DNA of 64,000 nt from CAVZCC01 sp963773765 (GTDB lineage Bacteria; Actinomycetota; Acidimicrobiia; Acidimicrobiales; Microtrichaceae). The stretch is from NCBI GenBank assembly GCA_963773765.1, contig CAVZCC010000001.1, positions 1,550,001-1,614,000 of the forward strand, read 5' to 3'. The notes under the pieces were generated by a model. That model was not told where the DNA came from. It searched no databases and was given only the letters and a program-made list of their open reading frames with translations. Positions 38,324-45,586 of this stretch are shown here, piece by piece. A program made the translations under genes and the position numbers. Each line of letters starts with the position of its first letter. Position 1 is the first letter of the stretch.

Positions 38324-38968
38324 ATGCCGGACACGGACCTGCAGGACGCCGGGACAGCCCCCACGGGGATCGACCCCGGCCTGGACGGCCGCACCGCCCG
38401 CCGGGTCCGCAACCAGGATGCGGTCCTGGACGCGGTCCTGGAGTTGTTCGCCGAGGACACCCTGGAGCCCGGAGCGGCCGAGGTGGCCGAGCGGTCCGGC
38501 GTGTCCCTGCGCTCCGTGTACCGCTACTACGAGGACCGGGAGGCGCTCATCCGCGCCGCCATCGCCCGCAACCTGGAGAAGCTCCAGCCCCTCTTCGTCA
38601 TCGACCCGCTGGGCCATGGCCCCCTTGCGGAACGCATCGAGGTGATGGTCACCAACCGCATCCGCCTCTACGAGCAGGTGGCCCCCATGGTGCGGGCCAC
38701 GCTGCGGGCGGCCCCGTCGAACCACATCATCAGCCAGCAGTACGCCCACGTGGTCGCCCGGATGCGGGCCCAGGTCGAGGACATGTTCGCCCCCGAACTG
38801 ACGGCCATGACCCGGGAGGACGCGCGGGAGGTGGGGGCGCTCGCGGACATGGCGCTGCAGTTCCACTCGATGGAGCACCTGCGCCGGACCCGTGGCTTCT
38901 CCCGGGCGGAGGCGGCCCGGATCACCACGCGTGCCCTGGAGTCGGTGCTCGCCCCCGCCGCCCACTGA
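38324..38968 (+). CDS. TetR/AcrR-family transcriptional regulator
   Basis: A 214-residue repressor. The N-terminal DNA-binding domain (about 22-72) has NQDAVLDAVLELFAED, EVAERSGVSLRSVYRYYED and REALIRAA, the standard TetR helix-turn-helix. The ligand-binding C-terminus is divergent. An N-terminal extension of about 20 acidic residues is unusual but small. It may control its neighbours (the SCO6745 gene and the oxidoreductase at 39060) and is the only TetR in the window that could bind the palindrome at 35871-35898; that link is inference. Confidence 0.88.
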   Translation: MPDTDLQDAGTAPTGIDPGLDGRTARRVRNQDAVLDAVLELFAEDTLEPGAAEVAERSGVSLRSVYRYYEDREALIRAAIARNLEKLQPLFVIDPLGHGPLAERIEVMVTNRIRLYEQVAPMVRATLRAAPSNHIISQQYAHVVARMRAQVEDMFAPELTAMTREDAREVGALADMALQFHSMEHLRRTRGFSRAEAARITTRALESVLAPAAH

Positions 38969-39059
38969 TCCTGCCGCCGTCCCCCGCCACGCCGACTCCC
39001 GCATATTGTGTCAGTTATGCTGCCAGTAGTTGCCCAACGACCCCGGATGAGGACCTGAC

Positions 39060-39935
39060 ATGGACTTCGGCATCGCCTTCGCCAACACCGGCCCGTTCAC
39101 CCGCCCCGACGCCGCCGCCGGGTTCGCCGTGGCGGCCGAGGCCGCCGGCTTCGAGTCCCTGTGGACGGTGGAGCACGTGGTGGTGCCGGCCGGCTACGAG
39201 TCGACCTACCCCTACGACCCGTCGGGGAAGATGCCCGGCGGCGAGGACTCGCCCATCCCCGACCCGCTCATCTGGCTGTCGTACCTGGCCGCCGTGACGT
39301 CGCGCATCAAGCTGGCGACCGGCATCCTGATCCTGCCGCAGCGCAACCCGGTGGTGCTGGCCAAGGAGCTGGCCACGCTGGACCGCATGTCCGACGGCCG
39401 CATGCTGCTGGGCATCGGCGTGGGCTGGCTGGAGGAGGAGTTCGACGCCATCGGCGTGCCCTTCGCCCGGCGGGGGGCCCGCACCGACGACTACGTGGCC
39501 GCCATGCGCGCGCTGTGGACCGGGGAACCGGCCAGCCACCACAGCGAGTTCGTGGACTTCACCGACTGCTACCTGCGGCCCCGGCCCCGCCAGGACGGCA
39601 TCCCGGTCCACGTCGGCGGCCACTCCGATGCCGCGGCCCGGCGAGCCGGACGGCTGGGCGACGGGTTCTTCCCGGGCAAGGGCTCCCACGAGGAGCTGGC
39701 CCGCCTGTTCGACCTGGCCCGTGACACCGCCACCGAGCACGGCCGCGACCCGGACGGGATCGAGATGACCACCGGCGGCAACGGGGCCATCGGCGGGGGT
39801 GCGCTGGACGAGGTCAAGGCGCTGGCCGACATCGGCACCACCCGGGTGATGTTGCCGTCGTTCCTGTTCTGGGAGGACACCGCCGACGCCCTGGCCCGCT
39901 ACGGCGACGAGGTCATCGCCAACGCACCGTCCTGA
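39060..39935 (+). CDS. LLM-class F420-dependent oxidoreductase
   Basis: A 291-residue luciferase-like TIM barrel of the subgroup that opens MDFGIAFANTG. It shows ESLWTVEHVVVP, SRIKLATGILILPQRNPVVLAKE, DGRMLLGIGVGWLEEEFDAIG, and IPVHVGGHSDAAARRAGR. These blocks are typical of actinobacterial F420-binding members (Rv2161c-like). It likely transfers hydride to or from an alcohol, aldehyde or enone; substrate unknown. It begins 91 bp after the TetR stop and may be its target. Convergent with the DinB-like gene. Confidence 0.85.
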   Translation: MDFGIAFANTGPFTRPDAAAGFAVAAEAAGFESLWTVEHVVVPAGYESTYPYDPSGKMPGGEDSPIPDPLIWLSYLAAVTSRIKLATGILILPQRNPVVLAKELATLDRMSDGRMLLGIGVGWLEEEFDAIGVPFARRGARTDDYVAAMRALWTGEPASHHSEFVDFTDCYLRPRPRQDGIPVHVGGHSDAAARRAGRLGDGFFPGKGSHEELARLFDLARDTATEHGRDPDGIEMTTGGNGAIGGGALDEVKALADIGTTRVMLPSFLFWEDTADALARYGDEVIANAPS

Positions 39936-39950
39936 GCGCCCACACTCGTC

Positions 39951-40517
39951 TCAGCTGGTCATGCCCCCCAGGCCGACCAGGCCCCGGGCCAGTTCGATCT
40001 CACCCATGTGGCGCAGGCCGTGCTGGTAGATCCAGCACTCCAGGCCGTCCAGCACCGTGATGCCCTCCGGACCGGCACACCGCGCGCTGTAGGTGCTGGC
40101 CACCACCTCCGGGAACGGACGGGGGATGAGGACCTTGGTGAACAGCGCAGCGTCCACGTCGGCCAGCCACGCCTCGGTGCGGTCGAACACGGCGCGCTGG
40201 TAGGCCTTGAACTCCTCCCAGTTGCCGATGCGCTGGTGGATCATCTCGTCCACGGTGCGTTCCTTGCCGTGGTCGTTGATGGCCATCTGCACCCGGGCCT
40301 GCCACTCGTCGTTCCAGATGGGCATCTCGCCCGAGATCACCATGAACGTGCTGTCCTGCATGTTCGTGTAGTGGAACAGGGAGAAGGCGATGGGCAGGAC
40401 GCCCTCCCGCTCGAAGTGGTTGACGTGGTCCAGGTCCATCGTGTCCACGGCCTGGTAGTAGAGCGAGTGCATGGTGGCCATGCGCCGCTGCAACGAGTCG
40501 AGGATCAGCTCGGTCAT
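39951..40517 (-). CDS. DinB-like four-helix protein
   Basis: A 188-residue helical protein with spaced histidines consistent with the DinB/YfiT metal-binding bundle: HVNHFEREG (about 32-40), an internal VDEMIHQRIGNWEEF, and a late YQHGLRHMGEIELARGL. It ends GLVGLGGMTS. Family members include thiol-S-transferases (mycothiol, bacillithiol); the thiol partner is not shown here. ATG 40517 follows a GGGGGA site. It is the last gene of a long minus-strand run reaching back to 49511. Confidence 0.65.
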   Translation of the reverse strand: MTELILDSLQRRMATMHSLYYQAVDTMDLDHVNHFEREGVLPIAFSLFHYTNMQDSTFMVISGEMPIWNDEWQARVQMAINDHGKERTVDEMIHQRIGNWEEFKAYQRAVFDRTEAWLADVDAALFTKVLIPRPFPEVVASTYSARCAGPEGITVLDGLECWIYQHGLRHMGEIELARGLVGLGGMTS

Positions 40518-40579
40518 GTGGTGGTTCCCCCTGGATGCGGTCGTCGTCGGTGGGTGTGCGTCGTCGGTGATGTGCGGTG

Positions 40580-41323
40580 TCAGACCCACCCGCCGGCATA
40601 GCCGACGAACTGGCCCGTGGTGAAGCCGCTGGTGCCGTCCAGGAACGCCATGGCGAACGAGGCGAACTCCTCCATGGTGCCCAGCCGCTTCATCGGCACG
40701 TGCGACTCCACGATGGCCCGGACCTCGGGATCGTGGGAGCCCACTGCATCGTGGAACTCCGGGAAGTCCATGAAGTTGGTGCCCAGGGCGTTGACCTGGA
40801 CGCCGGTGGAGGCGATCTCGTCGGCCAGGTTGCGGGCCATCATCGTGGCCCCGGCCCGGACCGAGGAGTACAGCGGCCCTCCCCGGGTGGGACGGGCCCC
40901 TGCCGCGCTGGTGATGAGCACGATCTGGCCGGACCCCTGGTCCAGCATGGGCGCGGCCACCGCCTTGAGGAAGTGGTACGGCGCCTCCAGGCAGCCCTCG
41001 ACCAGCTTGCGGAGGTCCTCCACGGAGGACTCCATGAACGAGCCGGGGATGATCTGGCCGGTGAAGGCGACCGCGGCGTCGATGCGGCCGAAGCGAGCCA
41101 GGCCGGCGCCCACCAGCTTGGGGGCCGCCTCGGGCCTGGCCAGGTTGCGGACGCCGTCCACGGCCTCCACCGCCGCGCCCAGGTCGGCCAACTCGGCCAC
41201 CAGCTCGGCGGACGGGTTGCCCAGCACCAGGTCGTGGCCCCGGCGGGCGAACTCGCGGGCCAGGGCGGGACCGACGTAGCCGCCGGCCTCGTTCACCAGT
41301 GCGATCCGTCGGGTGGTGGTCAT
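40580..41323 (-). CDS. Atypical SDR-family protein with altered catalytic motif
   Basis: A 247-residue Rossmann protein related to SDRs but degenerate. The glycine motif is LVNEAGGYVGPALA rather than TGxxxGxG. The NNAG site reads VAFTGQIIPG. Ser is present in VLITSAAGARP, but the usual Y-x-x-x-K is YSSVR, with Arg for Lys. The C-terminus GFTTGQFVGYAGGWV fits the family. It may have changed cofactor or reaction, or be non-catalytic. It sits 62 bases upstream of the DinB-like gene and 67 bases downstream of the lipoprotein gene, in the same run. Confidence 0.75.
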   Translation of the reverse strand: MTTTRRIALVNEAGGYVGPALAREFARRGHDLVLGNPSAELVAELADLGAAVEAVDGVRNLARPEAAPKLVGAGLARFGRIDAAVAFTGQIIPGSFMESSVEDLRKLVEGCLEAPYHFLKAVAAPMLDQGSGQIVLITSAAGARPTRGGPLYSSVRAGATMMARNLADEIASTGVQVNALGTNFMDFPEFHDAVGSHDPEVRAIVESHVPMKRLGTMEEFASFAMAFLDGTSGFTTGQFVGYAGGWV

Positions 41324-41390
41324 CGGTGGTCCTGCTTTCTGCGGTCGTGCGGTCGTGCGGTCGTGCCGTGCTGTGCGGTCGGTTGAGGGG

Positions 41391-42035
41391 TCAGGTGGTC
41401 GGCGGTGGAGCGTCGGGCCCGCCGATGCGCTCGAGCGTGACCGTGGTGCCGAGGTAGCTCCAGACCAGTTGGTCCCCGTCGAGTCGGCGGGTCACCTCGA
41501 TGGGCACCCCGACGGGGCGGAGCACGTGCACGCCGTCCTCGAAGGTCGCCACCACCGTGATCGGGGTGGTGTAGTCCATCTCCGCCACGTCGTGCACCCC
41601 GTGCTCCTCGGTGCCGTCGGCCCGCATGTCGTGGATGATGCCCCCGGCGGTGATGGTCACCCGGTCGCCGCACTGCTCGATGCGCTGGAAGTGGTCGTAG
41701 ACCTTGTCGCCCTCCGGCACCGGCGCGCCGTTGCGTTCGGCCGCGACCGCGTGCCACATGCCCCGCATGTCCGGCGCGCCGTCCGCCAGGGGCTCGGTGC
41801 AGGTGGACAGGACGGGCGGGGGGAAGTCGGTGCCGTACCCGCCGGGGGGCGTGTTGGCCACCGGGATGTCCGATGCCAGCACCACCGGCGTGCTGGTGCT
41901 GGAGGACGGGGTGGTGGGTTCGGACACGGCGTCCTCCTCGGTCGAACAAGCGGCGCCGGCCAGGGTGACCGCCGCCAGGAAGATGGTCAGGGTGCGTCGC
42001 ACCGCTCGGGTGTGGAGGGCTCCGGCTCCCATCAT
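41391..42035 (-). CDS. Lipocalin-like lipoprotein
   Basis: A 214-residue lipoprotein with lipobox LAGAAC (Cys30). After a Ser/Thr linker, the mature domain begins PPVLSTCTEPLADGAPDMRGMW and is beta-rich (GDRVTITAGGIIHDMRADG, GDQLVWSYLGTTVTLERI), suggesting a small beta-barrel that could bind a hydrophobic ligand. The same domain is found, shortened, at the N-terminus of the fusion protein at 43633-44847, so the two are paralogues. The ATG overlaps the stop of the upstream gene (TGATG). Confidence 0.6.
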   Translation of the reverse strand: MMGAGALHTRAVRRTLTIFLAAVTLAGAACSTEEDAVSEPTTPSSSTSTPVVLASDIPVANTPPGGYGTDFPPPVLSTCTEPLADGAPDMRGMWHAVAAERNGAPVPEGDKVYDHFQRIEQCGDRVTITAGGIIHDMRADGTEEHGVHDVAEMDYTTPITVVATFEDGVHVLRPVGVPIEVTRRLDGDQLVWSYLGTTVTLERIGGPDAPPPTT

Positions 42036-42691
42036 CACAGGTCCAACCGGACGGGGCCCTGGAAGGAGTGGCCGCTGGCGAAGAAGCAGACGCGTGCCGG
42101 GTACGGCACCTCCACGAACAGGTCCCGGTCCAGGGTGACCTCCCGGACGGACCAGCCCTCCGGCAGGACGCGCCCCGAGCCGCCGGCCGGGAGCACACCG
42201 GTCGCGACCTCGGTGATCTGGGGGACGTAGTCCCAGCCGTCGCCGAAGTCCATGACCTCGATGGTGCGGCCGGCCGCGAACATCACCCGGTGGTACTTGT
42301 ACACCGGGAGCACGAACACGCCGTCGAACCCGGGCTCGAACCGGCCGGGCCGCGCCACCCTGGAGAAGGTGGTGCCGTCCACCTCCATGGTGTCCAGGGG
42401 CCCGTCGAACGCCGCTCCCGGCGACCGGCGGAAGAAGGCGGCGTCGTGGGCCGACCGCCCGATGCCCGACTTCACGAAGCCGTCGGGCACCCGCAGCGCC
42501 TCGTACCGCTCCGGGGTGGTCGGGCACTGGGCCAGCCACACGTCCTTGGTCTCCCGGTCCATGACCTCCATGAAGAGCTCACGTCCGCCCAGGGTCCAGT
42601 TGGGGGCCCAGGCGGGGTTCCCGAGCCCGGCCCGTGCCCGACGTTCGATGTCGGCGGCCGGGTCCGCATCTGTGACTGGCTCATCGCTCAT
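42035..42691 (-). CDS. Hypothetical protein in the sulfatase/dehalogenase operon
   Basis: A 218-residue protein without signal peptide or membrane span. It contains NWTLGGRELFMEVMDRE, VDGTTFSRVARPGRFEPG, FVLPVYKYHRVMFAAG, and a C-terminal beta-rich region ending VCFFASGHSFQGPVRLDL. I know no named family. Both ends overlap neighbours (ATGA with the dehalogenase stop, TGATG with the lipoprotein start), so it is firmly part of the operon. Confidence 0.6.
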   Translation of the reverse strand: MSDEPVTDADPAADIERRARAGLGNPAWAPNWTLGGRELFMEVMDRETKDVWLAQCPTTPERYEALRVPDGFVKSGIGRSAHDAAFFRRSPGAAFDGPLDTMEVDGTTFSRVARPGRFEPGFDGVFVLPVYKYHRVMFAAGRTIEVMDFGDGWDYVPQITEVATGVLPAGGSGRVLPEGWSVREVTLDRDLFVEVPYPARVCFFASGHSFQGPVRLDL

Positions 42692-43623
42692 TCGGTGTCC
42701 TCCAGCCAGGCGAGGAGCACCCGGTTGTACTCCTCGGGGACGTCCTCCTGCAGGAAGTGACCGCCACCGGCCAGGACCACGTGGGGTTGGCCCGCGGCAC
42801 CGGGGATGCGTCGGACCAACTCCCGGTACCCGGTGGGGGCCACGATGTCCTGGTCGCTGTAGATGGTGAGGAACGGCCGCTCGAAGCGGTCCAGCACCTT
42901 GAACGCCTCCCAGTTGTCGCCGAGCATCGGGTTGTCGGGACGGGTGGGCAGCAGCTGGGTGAAGGCCCGGCTGGCGATGGTGAGCGACGGGTCCGGGTAG
43001 GGGGCGTGGTAGGCCTGCACCACGGCGTCGGACGGCTCGGTGGCCATGACCATGCCCATCATCGTCCACGGCTCCCACTGCGGGACGTCCCGGACGAACT
43101 CCTGGAAGCCCACGAACGGGCCCGAGGCATCGATGACCTCGGGCAGCGGCAGGGCGGGGTCCCGCACCGGCAGGCCGGAGTTGGAGCACACCACACGGGC
43201 CACGCGGTCCGGGAACCCGGCCACCAGCCGGAGTCCGATGATGAGCCCCCAGTCGTGCAGGACGAACGTGACGTCGTCGAGCGCCAGTTCGTCGAACAGG
43301 GCCGAGCGCATCCAGGCCACGTGGCGGGCCACGGAGTAGTCGCCCAGCTCGCTCGGCTTGTCCGACATGCCCATGCCCCCGAGGTCGGGGGCGATGGCGA
43401 AGTAGCCGGCGTCGGCCACGGCGCGGATCTGGTGGCGCCACAGGTAGGACCACGACGGGTTGCCGTGCAGGAACACCACCGGCCGGCCGGCCGGGTCACC
43501 CGCGGTCACGTAGTGGATCCGCATCGTGCCCCCGTCCTCATCGGGGATGGTCACGTAGTGGCGGTCGAAGTCGTAGCCGTCCAGGCCGTCCGCGGCCTCG
43601 TCGGGTGTGGTCAGGATCTTCAT
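42688..43623 (-). CDS. Haloalkane dehalogenase-like alpha/beta hydrolase
   Basis: A 311-residue enzyme with the haloalkane dehalogenase layout. The oxyanion segment is FLHGNPSWSYLWRH; the nucleophile is Asp124 with the halide-binding Trp125 (VLHDWGLIIG); the acid is near Asp257-Asp259 (YSDQDIV); the base is His289 (GGGHFLQED). The positions match those of DhlA, pointing to subfamily I. It would replace halogen by hydroxyl on a carbon chain. The second halide-binding Trp cannot be assigned by eye, so an epoxide hydrolase or other relative is possible but less likely (those lack this H-D-W-G spacing). Stop overlaps the next gene. Confidence 0.8.
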   Translation of the reverse strand: MKILTTPDEAADGLDGYDFDRHYVTIPDEDGGTMRIHYVTAGDPAGRPVVFLHGNPSWSYLWRHQIRAVADAGYFAIAPDLGGMGMSDKPSELGDYSVARHVAWMRSALFDELALDDVTFVLHDWGLIIGLRLVAGFPDRVARVVCSNSGLPVRDPALPLPEVIDASGPFVGFQEFVRDVPQWEPWTMMGMVMATEPSDAVVQAYHAPYPDPSLTIASRAFTQLLPTRPDNPMLGDNWEAFKVLDRFERPFLTIYSDQDIVAPTGYRELVRRIPGAAGQPHVVLAGGGHFLQEDVPEEYNRVLLAWLEDTE

Positions 43624-43632
43624 GCCTGCTCC

Positions 43633-44847
43633 TCAGGGGGCGGGGGCGGGGTACGTCCCGGCCCGGTCGTCGCGGATCGACTGGGCCAGGAGGTCCAGGC
43701 GGGGATCGAGGATGACGGCGTAGCGGTCGGTGGCTGTGGTGCGGCCGCGGGCGGCCAGCTCGTCGGCCGCCGCGGAACTGATCAGGTGCCAACGGGCCTC
43801 GGCCCAGGAGCGCTGGTCGCCGATCAGGACGTCCTCCACGTCGAAGGCCCCGATCGGCACCGCACCCGTGAGCCCGGCCGCCAGGTCGGGGGCGTCCGGG
43901 TCGGCGACGACCTCGAGCAGCAGCTTCTGGTCCGACCCGACCGCGGAGGTGACCGCGTCCGGCGGCGCCGCGCCCTCCTGCGGGAAGGTCGCGCTCACGA
44001 TCGTGAACGCCACCCCGGCCTCCTTGTGCTGGTGCAGCTCCTGGAACCCCGGGGCATCCTGGAGGGCCAGGAAGGCCGGCCGCGTCGGGTACTGGGCGAC
44101 GGCGACGCGGTCCCACTCCACGTCGTCTCCCACCACCTGGGCCTCGACCTCGGCCACGAGCAGGATCCGGCCGCCCACGGCCGTCAACGGAGCGACCGGG
44201 TTGTAGAGCTCATCGGCCTGCGCCCCGGAGATGGTGGCGGGTCGGCCGTCGCGGTAGTCCGCGACGTCCCGGTACTTCATCAGGTTGAGTGCCCACATCG
44301 GGCCGTGCTCGGTGGCCGGTGTCCAGCCCTTGATGTACCGGATGTTCGGGGTCCCGTAGCGGGCGAACAGGGAGGAGGTGACCGTCGTGTCGCCTCTGGT
44401 CCAGGTGAGCTGCTCGCCGTCGCGCCGGCGGGTCTCCTCGTCCGAGCCGTCGATCGACGGCACCACCAGGGCCCCGTCTCGGTAGGTGGCGGGATCCAGG
44501 TCGCGCACCTGACCGCCTGCGGTGACGACGACTCGTCCGCCGCACTGCTCGACCCGTTGCAGGTCGTTGAGGAGCGGATCGTCCGCGGGCAGGGCCTGCC
44601 CGGCCCGCTCGGCGCCCCGGGGCACCCACAGTCCCGACACGTCCGGGGCGCCCGCCGCCAACGGCTCGGCACAGGACCCCAGCACCGGGTCGGGGAACCG
44701 CTCGCCGTACGTGGCGGCCGCGTCTGCGACCGGTGACGGCGCCCGTGTCGTGGAAGCAGCCTCGTCCGAACGGGCACACCCGGCAACGGCTCCCGCGACG
44801 GCCGCAGCCACGCACGACACCGCTACGACTCGGACCCGTGTGCTCAC
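43633..44847 (-). CDS. Lipoprotein fused to a DUF1330-like domain
   Basis: A 404-residue two-part protein. Residues 1-160 are a lipoprotein (lipobox AVAGC, Cys24) whose domain FPDPVLGSCAEPLAAGAPDV is a shortened copy of the lipoprotein at 41391-42035. Residues about 163-404 start RYGTPNIRYIKGW and match the whole product of the next gene upstream (44844-45584) almost motif for motif (ALNLMKYR, WDRVAVAQYP, LDPRLDLLAQS). So one gene fuses copies of two separate operon neighbours. The fusion would place the DUF1330-like domain outside the membrane. GTG 44847 overlaps the upstream stop (GTGA). Confidence 0.7.
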   Translation of the reverse strand: MSTRVRVVAVSCVAAAVAGAVAGCARSDEAASTTRAPSPVADAAATYGERFPDPVLGSCAEPLAAGAPDVSGLWVPRGAERAGQALPADDPLLNDLQRVEQCGGRVVVTAGGQVRDLDPATYRDGALVVPSIDGSDEETRRRDGEQLTWTRGDTTVTSSLFARYGTPNIRYIKGWTPATEHGPMWALNLMKYRDVADYRDGRPATISGAQADELYNPVAPLTAVGGRILLVAEVEAQVVGDDVEWDRVAVAQYPTRPAFLALQDAPGFQELHQHKEAGVAFTIVSATFPQEGAAPPDAVTSAVGSDQKLLLEVVADPDAPDLAAGLTGAVPIGAFDVEDVLIGDQRSWAEARWHLISSAAADELAARGRTTATDRYAVILDPRLDLLAQSIRDDRAGTYPAPAP

Positions 44848-45584
44848 GGGGCGGGAGCGGGGAAGGTCCCGGCCGCGTGGTCGCGCAGCGACTGGGCCAT
44901 GAGGTCCAGTCGCGGGTCCAGCACCACCACGTAGCGGTCATCGGCACGCGTCGTGCCACCGGCGGTGAGCTGGTCCGCGGTGGCGCGGTCGATCAGGTCC
45001 CAACGGGCCTCGGCCCACCTCCGCTCGTCCCCCACGATCACGTCCTCCACGCCGAAGCGGCCGATGGGGACCGAATCGATGCCGCGGGCCAGCTCGGGCG
45101 CCGAGGCGTCGGCCACGACCTCCAGCAGCACCAGCCGGTCGGGATCCTCGCCGGAGCCGGCGCCGTCGGGGAGCACGAAGTCCTCCCTGGGAAAGGTCGC
45201 GTTGACGATCGTGAACTCCATCCCCGCGTCCTTGTGCGCGTGGAGCTCCTCGAACTCGGGGTCCATCTGCATCGTCATCATGGCGGCGCGCTGCGGATAC
45301 TGCGCCACCGCCACCCGGTCCCACACCGTGCCGTCACCGACCAGCTGGGCGGTCACCTCCGCGATGAACAGGATGCGGGCCCCGACACGGGCCAGGGGCT
45401 CGTCCGGCTTGTAGATCTCGTCGGCCTCGGCCCCGGAGATGGTGGACCCGCGGCCGTCGGCGTACTGGGCCACCGGCCGGTACTTCATGAGGTTCAGCGC
45501 CCACATGGGCCCGTCCTCGGCCAGACCTAGCCAGCTGACCATGTAGTCGATGTTCGGTGTGCCGTAGCGCGGCATGGCGACCAT
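44844..45584 (-). CDS. DUF1330-like ferredoxin-fold protein
   Basis: A 246-residue protein opening MPRYGTPNIDYMVSW, with MWALNLMKYRPVAQYADG and DRVAVAQYPQRAAMMTM. These features resemble DUF1330/Dabb-type ferredoxin-fold domains, probably in two repeats. It has no signal peptide, unlike the fused paralogue immediately downstream. Single-domain relatives are small acid- or base-catalysing or ligand-binding proteins; no reaction can be given. It lies between the sulfatase fusion (two bases upstream) and the fused lipoprotein (four-base overlap). Confidence 0.65.
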   Translation of the reverse strand: MVAMPRYGTPNIDYMVSWLGLAEDGPMWALNLMKYRPVAQYADGRGSTISGAEADEIYKPDEPLARVGARILFIAEVTAQLVGDGTVWDRVAVAQYPQRAAMMTMQMDPEFEELHAHKDAGMEFTIVNATFPREDFVLPDGAGSGEDPDRLVLLEVVADASAPELARGIDSVPIGRFGVEDVIVGDERRWAEARWDLIDRATADQLTAGGTTRADDRYVVVLDPRLDLMAQSLRDHAAGTFPAPAP

Positions 45585-45586
45585 GG

